From the NCBI RefSeq assembly GCF_005405065.1, contig NZ_BJDI01000011.1, positions 1 to 64,000 on the forward strand: a stretch of 64,000 bases of DNA, given 5' to 3'. Position 1 is the stretch's first letter. Every line of letters begins with the position of its first letter. The stretch is from Lactiplantibacillus nangangensis. GTDB lineage: Bacteria > Bacillota > Bacilli > Lactobacillales > Lactobacillaceae. The position numbers and the translations under genes were made by a program. Below the pieces are notes generated by a model, which saw only the letters and a program-made list of their open reading frames with translations, did no database searches and was not told the origin of the DNA. This document shows, one piece after another, positions 47,185 through 55,524 of this stretch.

Positions 47185-47247
47185 TGTTGGAAGATGTTAT
47201 ACTACTAAGTAGTGTTTTGAAATCGAATTTAGAAGGAGTTATTCGAG

Positions 47248-47667
47248 ATGAGTATTGAAGTTACAAGCGGTGCCGTAGTTTATCAACAAAAGGATGGGCA
47301 TCCCGCTTATCTCTTATTACAAAGTGCGACCAGTGACTTTTGGGGCTTTCCAAAGGGGCACGTTGAAGGCGAAGAAACGTTAGCCGAAGCGGCTTTACGA
47401 GAAATTCGTGAAGAGACTCAGTTGGAAGTGACGTTAGATACTAAGTTTAAAGGTTACACGGAATATGATTTACCAAATGGTAATCGCAAACAGATGACGT
47501 TATTTGTCAGCGAAGTGCCAACCGGTGTGGCAGTGACGCGGCAAAAAGTTGAGATCAGTGCTAATGGCTGGTTTGACTATGCAACGGCCCGCGAACGGCT
47601 GTCCTACGATAATTTGAAAACCTTATTAGATCAGGCCAACGACTATATTGAAAAGAAGCTAAGCTAG
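47248..47667 (+). CDS. Nudix hydrolase, Ap4A-type
   Basis: A 139-residue Nudix protein. The box is GHVEGEETLAEAALREIREE followed by TQLEV, complete in the catalytic REUxEE glutamates. The FWGFPKGHVEGEE lead-in is typical of bis(5'-nucleosyl)-tetraphosphatases. AGAAGGAG precedes ATG. No terminator follows directly; the next feature is a family B repeat. Confidence 0.9.
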   Translation: MSIEVTSGAVVYQQKDGHPAYLLLQSATSDFWGFPKGHVEGEETLAEAALREIREETQLEVTLDTKFKGYTEYDLPNGNRKQMTLFVSEVPTGVAVTRQKVEISANGWFDYATARERLSYDNLKTLLDQANDYIEKKLS

Positions 47668-47686
47668 TTCTGTCGGTTCTCGCTTC

Positions 47687-47823
47687 GGGTGGGCTGGCTG
47701 AGGCTGGAACGCGGTGGCCACGGTTTCGAGCCAAAAGGCGGTCTCGAAAGCCGGGCTTCTTCTAAGTCGGGAAACCCACCCAACTAAGAAGAATTTCACC
47801 GCTGAGCCTCAGCCAGCCCACCC
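47687..47823 (-). repeat. Family B structured repeat, copy B3
   Basis: Reverse orientation. The closing stem GGGTGGGCTGGCTGAGGCT (47687-47705) pairs perfectly with AGCCTCAGCCAGCCCACCC (47805-47823). The inner pair is GCGGTG/CACCGC where the other copies have GTGGTG/CACCAC, and the bulged stem is TTCGAG-A-CC/GGCTCGAA. Confidence 0.88.
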
Positions 47824-48154
47824 TGCGCTAATATTGTGTTTGAATTGTGTTAGCAGAGTGGGAGACTAACCGTGACTAGTATTTCCAGTTTGATTTATTG
47901 GCTAGGTGACTATTCTGACGGTTTACGGATGTTGATTTAAGCCATGACTTAAATGAAAGTGTCGAACAGGTTCATTTAAAGGAACAAAATAGGCCATGTA
48001 AATTGCTCATACAGAATGAAAAGCGGCTATCTAAGAAATTTACTTTTGAAACTGACTAGCATGTCCTTTCACGATTAAATGTGCCAGTTTTAAAGATTGG
48101 TTAGTGGGAACTAGAATCCAGAATTAACTAAGAATAACGTGGTTATGTAGCGGA
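47824..48154. other. AT-rich spacer between family B copies B3 and B4
   Basis: About 330 bp, no gene, tRNA or terminator. Little similarity to the B1-B2 spacer, apart from a TAGCG(C/G)AGG motif bordering the repeats. Confidence 0.6.
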
Positions 48155-48293
48155 GGTTGGGCTGGATGACGCTCAGTGGTGAAATTTCACTAGGTCGAGG
48201 GGGTTGTCTCGACCTAGTGAAAGCCCGGCTTGGGAGACCGCACTGTGGCTTCCAACCGTGGCCACCACGTTCCAGCGTCGATCCAGGCCAACC
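48155..48293 (+). repeat. Family B structured repeat, copy B4
   Basis: The closing stem GGTTGGGCTGGATGACGCT (48155-48173) pairs with AGCGTCGATCCAGGCCAACC (48274-48293) with a small internal mismatch. The internal hairpin TTTCACTAGGTCGAG/CTCGACCTAGTGAAA is perfect. The bulged stem is TGGGAG-A-CC/GGCTTCCA. Confidence 0.88.
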
Positions 48294-48333
48294 GGAGCGG
48301 CAAGTTTCGCCAATCCAAACGGGTCTAAGGACA

Positions 48334-48378
48334 AAAAAATTACTGGCACCGTCGCATAAACGGGTACCAGTAATTTTT
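48334..48378 (-). terminator. Terminator of the 48442 small gene
   Basis: AAAAATTACTGGCACCGT pairs with ACGGGTACCAGTAATTTTT; on the minus strand a T-run follows. Confidence 0.85.
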
Positions 48379-48441
48379 AAACTATTAAACTACGTTAGAA
48401 CTTAAAAAGTACATCAATTTTTGAATTATAATGAACGATTT

Positions 48442-48591
48442 TTAGGCTTGAGTTTTCAAGTTAGCAACTGCATCTTCGATTGTAACGCCTTCAGCGCGCA
48501 ATTCTGGATGAAGTTTGTCAGTTGCAACGAATAATTGACGCTGGGTATCCAAAACGATACTGAACCAGCTGTTTGTCGGTTGAAATTTCAT
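48442..48591 (-). CDS. Small 49-residue protein, HicB-like C-terminus
   Basis: A 49-codon gene too short for common ORF cut-offs, but with a strong AGAAGGAGG eight bases before ATG and its own terminator. The end HPELRAEGVTIEDAVANLKT resembles the GxTxEEAxxN helix of HicB-type antitoxin folds, although the rest of the domain is missing. It begins MKFQPTNSWFSIVLDTQRQL. Divergent from the guanylate kinase-like gene. Confidence 0.65.
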   Translation of the reverse strand: MKFQPTNSWFSIVLDTQRQLFVATDKLHPELRAEGVTIEDAVANLKTQA

Positions 48592-48741
48592 GTGACAAAA
48601 CCTCCTTCTGAAAATTGTTTGGTTTTGCTACGAGATGCTTACATCATCTGTGAACCTTACAATTCATTTACTATACGCTGTTCCGCGGTATAATGCAAAT
48701 GAAAAGCCTTACAGAAAACATAAATTTAGGAGAATGACCCA

Positions 48742-49320
48742 ATGACCCATAACAAAGTTTTTGTGATTACCGGTCCGACTGGGAGTGGTAAAACGACCGT
48801 CAGCCAGTATTTGAAAGAACACTATAACATGCCACAAGTGATTACGCACACAACTCGCTCGCCACGCGCTGGCGAACAAGATGGTGTGGATTATTATTTT
48901 GAAACGCCCACGAGTTTTCCAACCAAGCATTACTTGGAACATGTGACTTATAGTGGTAACCAATACGGTTCGTCGCGCGAAGGCCTTGCCGCTGGTTGGG
49001 AGAGGTCACCATATATCAGTATCGTGCTTGATACGGCTGGCGCGGTAACCTATGCCCGTGAGCTCGGCGACCAAGCCGTAATCATCTATTTAGAAGTTAG
49101 CAATCAGCAAGCTTTGATCGACCGGTTGACGAAACGGGGCGACCAACAAGTACGCATTGAACGCCGGGTCGCTAGCAAAGAATATTTACGCGACCAGCAA
49201 TTGCCCGCTGGCTTAGTCGGCCATGCGCAAGTTATCGTCAATGACGATTGGTCACAAACGCAACAGGAATTGGACGCTTTAATCGCGCAGTATCAGACGG
49301 ACTCCCAGTCGGCCAATTAA
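48742..49320 (+). CDS. Guanylate kinase-like protein
   Basis: A 192-residue GMP-kinase-fold protein: VFVITGPTGSGKTTVSQYL (Walker A), THTTRSPRAGEQDGVDYYFET (GMP-binding), SGNQYGSSREGL, VLDTAGAVTYA and the lid region RIERRVASKEYL. AGGAGA precedes ATG. It is shorter than the usual Gmk and diverges in the lid, so it may be a second, specialised copy rather than the essential enzyme. Confidence 0.85.
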   Translation: MTHNKVFVITGPTGSGKTTVSQYLKEHYNMPQVITHTTRSPRAGEQDGVDYYFETPTSFPTKHYLEHVTYSGNQYGSSREGLAAGWERSPYISIVLDTAGAVTYARELGDQAVIIYLEVSNQQALIDRLTKRGDQQVRIERRVASKEYLRDQQLPAGLVGHAQVIVNDDWSQTQQELDALIAQYQTDSQSAN

Positions 49321-49367
49321 TTCACTTTCGGTCGGCGATATGCTAAACTAAATAGTAATGATTATGA
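49321..49367 (+). promoter_or_regulatory. fur-family gene promoter with 7-1-7 box
   Basis: TTCACT (49321-49326), 17 bp, TAAACT (49344-49349). Just downstream, TAGTAAT-G-ATTATGA (49353-49367) is a 7-1-7 inverted repeat of the Fur/PerR type, suggesting autoregulation. Confidence 0.55.
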
Positions 49368-49391
49368 TTTAGTTGAATGGAGGTCAGCCGG

Positions 49392-49835
49392 ATGGAAGCG
49401 ACTCTTGAGCAGGCGGTCACGATTTTACGCCGTAACCAATTAAAAATTACGAAGCAACGGCACGCGCTGTTGGACTATTTAGTGACGTACCAAGATCATT
49501 ACGTGGCAATTTCGGCGGTGGATGACCATATGCGGACCTTGTTTGCAGGCATGAGTCATAATACGATTTACCGCAATATCAAGGAATTTGAGACCCTCGG
49601 GTTGTTGGAAGTGAAATCCGCTGACAATCAAACGTTGGTCAAATATCAATGTGACTTTGAGCATCAGCACCATCATCACTTTGTCTGTTCGAATTGTGGG
49701 CGGGTGATCGAGCTACAAGCGTGTCCGCTGGATGCCTATGAAGCCCAGCTCCCCGGCTGCACAATTACCGGTCATCGAATGGAAATCTATGGTTTGTGTG
49801 AGACTTGCACAGCCAAACAGGCGCAAGCAAATTAG
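49392..49835 (+). CDS. Fur-family metalloregulator
   Basis: A 147-residue Fur/PerR/Zur protein. N-terminal winged helix (QLKITKQRHALLDYL, MSHNTIYRNIKEFETLGLLEV); dimer domain with the metal segment HQHHHHFVCSNCG and structural zinc cysteines CSNC and CETC. ATG at 49392 is used because TGGAGG lies upstream; ATG 49377 is inside that site. Whether it senses Fe, Zn, Mn or peroxide cannot be fixed by eye. Confidence 0.92.
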   Translation: MEATLEQAVTILRRNQLKITKQRHALLDYLVTYQDHYVAISAVDDHMRTLFAGMSHNTIYRNIKEFETLGLLEVKSADNQTLVKYQCDFEHQHHHHFVCSNCGRVIELQACPLDAYEAQLPGCTITGHRMEIYGLCETCTAKQAQAN

Positions 49836-50001
49836 TCGACAGTTCGTCGGCTTTTTTCATGCCCGCAGAATTGGTTGCCGTGGTAAACTTGTCCTAAAGA
49901 CTTTATTAATTTCGACCACTTTTGATGCATTCACCGGGTAAGCATGGTTTAATTGAACATTAGAGATTGTAGAACGGCAAGATTAGAAGGGAATGACCTT
50001 G

Positions 50002-50481
50002 ATGGCTTATCGAACACCACCATTTATTACACCATTTGCGATTGTTTCGATCGTTTTAGCGCTCGGCGCAACCAACGTGGTCGTGAATAAGACGACGCAT
50101 ACGGTCAATGGTGCCAAGGCAACTAGCAGTAGAGTTGTGAAATCTTCAAGCAGTACCACTGATGATAATGATAAGGCTAGCGACAAGAACGCTAGCGATA
50201 AAAATAAAGATAGTTCCAGCGATGAGTCATCAAGCAGCACTGACTCACAGTCGTCATCAACGGACAGTAGTAGTTCGACGACTGATAACTCGACCAATAG
50301 CAGTTCTTCAACGACGGACAATGACTCGTCAAGTGAGTCGACTGAGTCAAGTTCAAGCTCAACTGAGAGTTCATCTACCGAAGAGAGCAAAGCGTCGTCA
50401 TCGTCCAGTTCGACCGAGTCTAGTTCGGCGGCCGCGACGACTGAATCGACGACTGAGTCATCGGATGACGGGGGCGAATAG
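50002..50481 (+). CDS. Membrane-anchored Ser/Thr/Asp-rich protein
   Basis: A 159-residue protein. ATG at 50002 is chosen for AAGGGA nine bases before it; ATG 49993 is too close to the site. One N-terminal membrane span (PFITPFAIVSIVLALGATNVVV) is followed by about 110 residues made almost only of Ser, Thr, Asp, Glu and Lys, outside the cell if the N-terminus is inside. Low-complexity tails like this are often surface stalks or glycosylation targets. Two bases before the 50484 gene, so co-transcribed. Confidence 0.7.
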   Translation: MAYRTPPFITPFAIVSIVLALGATNVVVNKTTHTVNGAKATSSRVVKSSSSTTDDNDKASDKNASDKNKDSSSDESSSSTDSQSSSTDSSSSTTDNSTNSSSSTTDNDSSSESTESSSSSTESSSTEESKASSSSSSTESSSAAATTESTTESSDDGGE

Positions 50482-50483
50482 GA

Positions 50484-51302
50484 ATGTTTAGTGTTTTAGA
50501 TATGATTAACCACGCCTTAGGTTACGTCAATGTTAACTTAAAGATTAAAAATCAGATTTATATTGGGATTGGGATTGCCGGCGACTTATACCTCGGCTAT
50601 GTCGCCATTCAATTGATGCGTAACGGTGCTTGGATGCGGGGCCTGCTCTACATGCTCGTCTTCCTAGTACTGATTTACTTCATTACGTTGAACGTGATCT
50701 ATTACTTTACGAACAAAAAGGCTAAGTACGATTTATCACCAAAAATCGAAAAATTATTAGGTGGTAAGCCGAAAGAAGCCATTGCCGCAGAAAAGCAAGC
50801 ACAACAAGGCGCCCAACAACCGTATATTCCAGCTAATGGGATCTTTGATGGTCAGGAACTGTTACCCGCGGCCGTCAAAACGTCGCACGAAGAACAACGT
50901 AACGTTCATCAAATCGTCGATCAGTTGCAAGCGGCGAATATTGTCCGTTTGGATTACGGTGGGATGAGTGACAATGCGATTATGCAACAAGTGAAGACGA
51001 CTGGTGAACCGGTGGCCGCGATTGGTCAAGGCATTCAGGTGCCTTATTCAGAATTGCGGTTGGAAAATCATCGCATGACGATTTATGCGGGTATCAATCA
51101 GATTGATCAGTTGCCAGTAGGCCACATCACCCGTGTCGGTTTGACGGATGTGCACGATGCGCATGAAGATTACAAGCTATATCTGGCTTCGACCGTGATT
51201 ACCGGTGGCATGTCAAAGATTGCTGGGCGTTCAGCAACAATTGAGCAACCTGGTGATTACCAAGTGACGGCACAAGTCGCCTTTGAAAATCGAGAAAATT
51301 AA
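50484..51302 (+). CDS. Conserved two-span membrane protein, DUF6681-like
   Basis: A 272-residue protein with two membrane segments near residues 24-45 and 50-72, then a cytoplasmic domain with a Gln/Ala-rich linker (EAIAAEKQAQQGAQQPYIPANGIFDG) and a beta-rich C-terminus. I think it matches the Lactobacillales family DUF6681, but I cannot check. It follows the Ser-rich gene by two bases, so the pair likely works together at the envelope. Confidence 0.6.
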   Translation: MFSVLDMINHALGYVNVNLKIKNQIYIGIGIAGDLYLGYVAIQLMRNGAWMRGLLYMLVFLVLIYFITLNVIYYFTNKKAKYDLSPKIEKLLGGKPKEAIAAEKQAQQGAQQPYIPANGIFDGQELLPAAVKTSHEEQRNVHQIVDQLQAANIVRLDYGGMSDNAIMQQVKTTGEPVAAIGQGIQVPYSELRLENHRMTIYAGINQIDQLPVGHITRVGLTDVHDAHEDYKLYLASTVITGGMSKIAGRSATIEQPGDYQVTAQVAFENREN

Positions 51303-51315
51303 GAAATTGACTAAA

Positions 51316-51364
51316 GAAAAGTCGTTGTAGTTGACCTGTTAGGTTTAACCACAACGACTTTTTT
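51316..51364 (+). terminator. Terminator of the 50002-51302 operon
   Basis: AAAGTCGTTGT pairs with ACAACGACTTT, followed by TTTTT. Confidence 0.9.
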
Positions 51365-51373
51365 TAGATTACT

Positions 51374-51844
51374 ACTGAAGGTTGAAAGTTAAAAAGTACT
51401 GAACCATCCCGCAGTGATTCCTAATCAGGCTATGAAGGATAGTTGATAATTGTCGCTTCCGGTTATTGCTGATAACATGCGGACGAGGGACCGGGGCAAG
51501 CCTCAGGAACGTCTTGCCCCCCTGACTGGAAGGGCTGCCAAACCCGCAAATCTCCCAGACGGTCCGTGGTGTAAGACCGGAAAATCACCGGCCACACGCC
51601 ACCCACACGCCCGATGCTATCAACAACAACCTCCAGCTAGTAAACTGTTTTGAATGATTAGCTAGTTGTTTAGTTTGGATAGCAAAGTCAGCCAAAGTTG
51701 GTGTGCTGTGCCGGCAGGATTAGCCGTCCCTCATAGCACACCAATTCTGACTGACAGAGCGATACGCAATATAAAGACATTTTAGACATAGCCAACAATT
51801 GCATTACTGAATTTATGCGTACCTTGTTGTTTTCAACCTTTAGT
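51374..51844. mobile_element. Full-length MITE-like element carrying family A core, copy A6
   Basis: About 471 bp. Left end ACTGAAGGTTGAAAG and right end TTTTCAACCTTTAG form terminal inverted repeats, flanked by TTACT on both sides (51369-51373 and 51844-51848). The core (51456-51640) has GGGGCAAG (51493-51500) pairing with CTTGCCCC (51513-51520), a paired change relative to GGGTCAAG/CTTGACCC in A4. Flanking arms match A4 along their length. Confidence 0.8.
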
Positions 51845-51862
51845 TACTATTATTTTTAAGGC

Positions 51863-52318
51863 TTAAAAGGTACCCAGATTTTGATTGGCGGTGACCTGAT
51901 CATTATCAGCCAGTTTTAGTTGTGAAACACCTTCAAAGGCGACGATGACGGTTGTTTGTTTGCCTTGCTTGGCGATTGCTGAAAAATCAGCTGTTGCTAA
52001 TTTTGTGGTTTGGTCCACGGGCTGGCCTTCAGTAACATGGACTTCAATCCCTTGACCGTTCAGTTCGACAGTGTCGATGCCAATATGGACTAAGGTTGAT
52101 TGTCCTTTTTTAGTTTTCAAGAGGACGGCGTGTTTTGTTGGAAAAACGCTGACCACTTTACCAATGATTGGACTATAGATTTCTGTGGCACTTGGTTCAA
52201 TCCCGAAACCAGTCCCCATTGCTTTAGAAGCAAAAACCGGGTCATTAACTGTTTCAATCGGCATCATGGTTCCAGTTACTGGGGCAAATATTTCTTCTTT
52301 TTTCTTATTAAAAAACAT
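51863..52318 (-). CDS. PTS EIIA component, glucose family
   Basis: A 151-residue stand-alone EIIA: IFAPVTGTMMPIETVNDPVFASKAMGTGFGIEP, FPTKHAVLLKT (H63) and LVHIGIDTVELNG (phosphorylated H78). It passes phosphate from HPr to an EIIB. Its start is one base after the alpha-galactosidase stop. The EIIBC gene at 56876 lacks a IIA domain, so this protein is its likely partner. Confidence 0.92.
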   Translation of the reverse strand: MFFNKKKEEIFAPVTGTMMPIETVNDPVFASKAMGTGFGIEPSATEIYSPIIGKVVSVFPTKHAVLLKTKKGQSTLVHIGIDTVELNGQGIEVHVTEGQPVDQTTKLATADFSAIAKQGKQTTVIVAFEGVSQLKLADNDQVTANQNLGTF

Positions 52319-52319
52319 C

Positions 52320-54512
52320 TTAATCAGACTCCATTTCTAGTTTAGTTAATTTAATTTTTTGAACGGTAAAATCACCTTTGATAATTGGTAATGCTAAACC
52401 ACAGTTAATCAGTTCTGAGCCAGAATAGATTTGTTGAGTCGTGCAGTCTTGATATAACGCATTGGGTTCCAGTCCGGGTAATTTAATCAAATTGGTCAGG
52501 GCATCAACGTGGTAGCGATTATTAAAAGCATAAATCAGCACGGTCGTTGGCGTGACAAACATCCAGGCACAGTTGTCTGAAGTGAACGGTGATTGTAATC
52601 GGTAAAAGCGACTAGTCGTCAGTAAAGACCGCTCTTGTTTGGCAACCTTTAGCTGGTTTTGAATCGCCTTTTTTTGGTCAGCAGTTAAGTCTAGAATCGG
52701 CATCTCATAGCCTAGATTGGTCGAGGCAGCCAGTGCTGTCCGAGTAGTAAAGGGCACGCTGCGGCCTGTTTGAAGATTTGGAATCGCCGAAATGTGACCA
52801 GTGATCGTGCTGGGTGGAAAAAGGTAACTGGCTCCGTATTGAATCTGTTGCCGATCGAAACCGTCCGTATTGTCGCTGAGCCAGGTTTGTGGAAAATAAT
52901 AAGCCATGCCAGGATCGAGGCGGCCACCGCCACTGGAACAGTTTTCAAAGAGGACTTGCGGGTACTTGGTCGTCAATTGGTCAATGACGTGGTACAGCCC
53001 TAGCCAATAGCGGTGGGTATATTCCGAAGCCATAAAGTGCTGGCTTTGGGAAAATGGGTCGGTCATATGACGATTCATGTCCCATTTAATATAAGCGAGG
53101 CCTAAGTCGTCAATCGTTTTTGACAGTGTGTCAATGATGAAAGCTTGAACGGCCGGGTTTGTCAGATCAAGGCAGTATTGGCCGCGTCCTAAGATTGGCG
53201 CGTAACTTTGACTCCGCATGACCCAATCTGGATGAGCTTTAATTAAAGCTGTTTTTGGTGAAATCATTTCTGGCTCAAACCATAATCCAAACTGGAGACC
53301 TTTTTGTTTGGCGTACGTCACTAGTGGTTTGAGCCCATTCGGAAACTTCTGCTGATCAGGAGCCCAATCACCTAGTGAGGTTTGACTATTGTTGCGGCCA
53401 TGGTACCAACCATCATCAAGTACGACCATCTCGAAGCCTAACTCACTAGCAGCGTCGATTAATTGCCGAATAAGGGAGTCGTTGACTTGAAAGCCACTCA
53501 TTTCCCAACTGTTAATGAGCAGTGGTCGTTTTCGCTGACGCCAAAATGGTGGTAACAGATGAGCGGTCAAAAAGTGATGGAAATTTTGGGAGTTGCCGTT
53601 GAAACCGTTTGAACTGTAATTGAGCAAAGCTTGAGGACTCTGAAAAGCTTCACCGGGAGCTAGGTTCCAAGTAAAAGTATCACTGTTTAAGCCAATTTGT
53701 AGTCGGAGCTGATCGTATTGATCTCTTTCAATACTGGCTTCATGATTACCGCTGTAAATCAGGCTGAGAGCGTGCACGTCACCCGTAAATTCGGTAGCAT
53801 TTTGCGACAATGCCAAGTAAGGTGGATGCTGCGGTCCGCTGGCACCTCTGGAACTACCAATCCTAAAGGTTCCATGTTCGATTTCTGTCCGGTCAAGCTG
53901 AAATTCTTTTTGGTGCGTGCCATGAAAAGTTGTCAGTTGTTGGTGATCATAAGGGGTATCAATTGAAGCACTTAGTAAGCGCTGAATTTGAATGGTTTGA
54001 TTACCTTCATTTTTGACGCTCACGGAGCGGACAATCACCGCTGAGTCAGCAAAGATTGTGTAGTATAGATTCAATTGAACCTTAGCCACATCATCATATA
54101 GTGTAATAATTAAGGTTTCTGAATGCGCTTGGCTTTCACGTGCGTGCGGAAGTGTTGGCAAATCCACGGCACCAGTTTTAATCTGATAACTTTGATAATG
54201 ATATCTGGTGGGTGATTCAGCGTTGAGCGGTTGAATTTGAACCGTACTACTGCGGTAATCACCTTGAAAGGCAATCGGACATTCAAACGGTAAAAAATCG
54301 GGTGATAGCTCCGGTTGCTTTGGATCAGGTGTTGCGGCAAAGGTTCTTTTTTTGAGTTGCGGTCGGTTACTAAAGTGATAACTCGTCAGCGGATGGCCCC
54401 AGTAACGATGAATTAAATCATGATTGGCGACGATTTCCATAATATAAGTAACTTGTGGATTACTTAGTGTAAATGTGTGATTGAGCTGATCAAAGTGAAT
54501 AAGTTGTGCCAT
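52320..54512 (-). CDS. aga: Alpha-galactosidase, GH36
   Basis: A 730-residue GH36 enzyme without signal peptide, so cytoplasmic. It hydrolyses alpha-1,6-galactosides such as raffinose or melibiose. The nucleophile is D478 in IKWDMNRHM and the acid/base aspartate lies in SDNTDGFDR (around 547-550); VLDDGWYHGRNN and CSSGGGRLDPG are family marks. ATG at 54512 follows AAAGGAG, one base after the araC stop. It is the middle gene of araC-aga-EIIA. Confidence 0.94.
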   Translation of the reverse strand: MAQLIHFDQLNHTFTLSNPQVTYIMEIVANHDLIHRYWGHPLTSYHFSNRPQLKKRTFAATPDPKQPELSPDFLPFECPIAFQGDYRSSTVQIQPLNAESPTRYHYQSYQIKTGAVDLPTLPHARESQAHSETLIITLYDDVAKVQLNLYYTIFADSAVIVRSVSVKNEGNQTIQIQRLLSASIDTPYDHQQLTTFHGTHQKEFQLDRTEIEHGTFRIGSSRGASGPQHPPYLALSQNATEFTGDVHALSLIYSGNHEASIERDQYDQLRLQIGLNSDTFTWNLAPGEAFQSPQALLNYSSNGFNGNSQNFHHFLTAHLLPPFWRQRKRPLLINSWEMSGFQVNDSLIRQLIDAASELGFEMVVLDDGWYHGRNNSQTSLGDWAPDQQKFPNGLKPLVTYAKQKGLQFGLWFEPEMISPKTALIKAHPDWVMRSQSYAPILGRGQYCLDLTNPAVQAFIIDTLSKTIDDLGLAYIKWDMNRHMTDPFSQSQHFMASEYTHRYWLGLYHVIDQLTTKYPQVLFENCSSGGGRLDPGMAYYFPQTWLSDNTDGFDRQQIQYGASYLFPPSTITGHISAIPNLQTGRSVPFTTRTALAASTNLGYEMPILDLTADQKKAIQNQLKVAKQERSLLTTSRFYRLQSPFTSDNCAWMFVTPTTVLIYAFNNRYHVDALTNLIKLPGLEPNALYQDCTTQQIYSGSELINCGLALPIIKGDFTVQKIKLTKLEMESD

Positions 54513-54513
54513 A

Positions 54514-55368
54514 TTAAGGGTGCTCCTTTCGATATGCTGTTGGTGCGCAGCCCAAGCCTTTTTTGAAGAATTTGGAAAATGAAAGGGCATCTGTGAACCC
54601 AACCGAACCAGCGATAACATTGATTGGATCATCACTTTCAGTTAATAATTTTTTGGCCTTGTTAAGTTTTAAACTCGTTAAGTACGTTTTAGGTGAGACC
54701 CCAATTTCCTGTTTAAACATCGCTGATAGATAGTTCGGATGAATGCCTAAAGAGTAGGCAATATCTGAGATTTGAATATCATCGTGATAATGATGTTCCA
54801 TATAACGCATGGCTTGAGCAGACACTGAGCCGTCATAATTGGCCGCAACGTTAATGCCGTGTTCACCTAACAAGTTGCCAACGATGTCATACATAATGCC
54901 ATTGATTTTAAAATAGGCTGCCAATGTATTTTGACTCAACTCAAGAATACGTTCGATCCGTTCTTCGTAGAAGTTGCTGTCTGCACAATCCATGACATAG
55001 TTGTTAGGGCTGGCTTGCCGCAAAGTTTGAACCAGGTTCAGTGACTCAATCCCTGTGAAACCAATCCAGGCATATTTCCATGGTGCCTTTTCGTCTGCGG
55101 TATAGGTAGAAACGGTATTGGCTGGTACAATAAAGAGTTGATTCTCATGAACTTCAAGTGTTTGTCCTTCGATTTCTAGTTGGCCTTTGCCCTCCGTTAC
55201 AAAGTGAATGAAGTGATAGTCGCGTCGTTTGGGACCGTAGCTATACCGCGGCTGACACGCTTCAATCCCACTATTATATAGGATGAAGTCTGAGATACTC
55301 TTCTTTGAAAAATCGGTAAATTTATCTGTATATTCTCGCATATTGTTGTTCATGTTGTCATTATACAT
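54514..55368 (-). CDS. AraC-family regulator of the sugar locus
   Basis: A 284-residue MsmR/RafR-like regulator: N-terminal cupin (HFIHFVTEGKGQLEIEGQTLEVHENQLFIVPANTVSTY) for sugar binding and C-terminal double HTH (DIQISDIAYSLGIHPNYLSAMFKQEIGVSPKTYLTSLKLNKAKKLL, GFTDALSFSKFFKKGLG). First gene of araC-aga-EIIA and divergent from sacA-EIIBC, so it probably activates both. No clear ribosome site before the ATG, where a cre-like sequence lies instead; other in-frame ATGs (55353, 55341) are possible. Confidence 0.9.
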   Translation of the reverse strand: MYNDNMNNNMREYTDKFTDFSKKSISDFILYNSGIEACQPRYSYGPKRRDYHFIHFVTEGKGQLEIEGQTLEVHENQLFIVPANTVSTYTADEKAPWKYAWIGFTGIESLNLVQTLRQASPNNYVMDCADSNFYEERIERILELSQNTLAAYFKINGIMYDIVGNLLGEHGINVAANYDGSVSAQAMRYMEHHYHDDIQISDIAYSLGIHPNYLSAMFKQEIGVSPKTYLTSLKLNKAKKLLTESDDPINVIAGSVGFTDALSFSKFFKKGLGCAPTAYRKEHP

Positions 55369-55382
55369 GGCAGCGCTTTAAT
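55368..55382. promoter_or_regulatory. cre-like site at the araC start
   Basis: On the minus strand ATTAAAGCGCTGCCA matches the CcpA consensus with one mismatch, just overlapping the presumed start codon. Confidence 0.4.
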
Positions 55383-55475
55383 TTAGATGGTCATCTTAGA
55401 AATTTCCATATGTTCGTTAACTTTTTCCATACTCCTTATCAGTCACGGAATGGTAAGCTTTCATCAATCAAGATT

Positions 55476-55490
55476 ATGAAAGCGCATTAT
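55476..55490. promoter_or_regulatory. cre-like site before the GH32 gene
   Basis: ATGAAAGCGCATTAT matches the CcpA consensus with one mismatch, in the divergent promoter region. Confidence 0.5.
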
Positions 55491-55524
55491 TAGCGTTGTG
55501 AGCTATCGGGAGGTATTAGAAAAG

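Noticed and set aside
48157-48405. 82-codon plus-strand ORF
   Set aside because: It lies almost wholly in family B copy B4 and the following terminator, and has no ribosome site; its sequence is explained by the repeat's stems.
50007-50390. 127-codon Leu/Ser/Glu-rich minus-strand ORF
   Set aside because: Antisense shadow of the Ser-rich gene's low-complexity codons; it has no ribosome site.
55498-55524. GTG start at 55498 for the GH32 gene
   Set aside because: It has no ribosome site, and GGGAGG lies inside that extension, properly placed for TTG at 55525.
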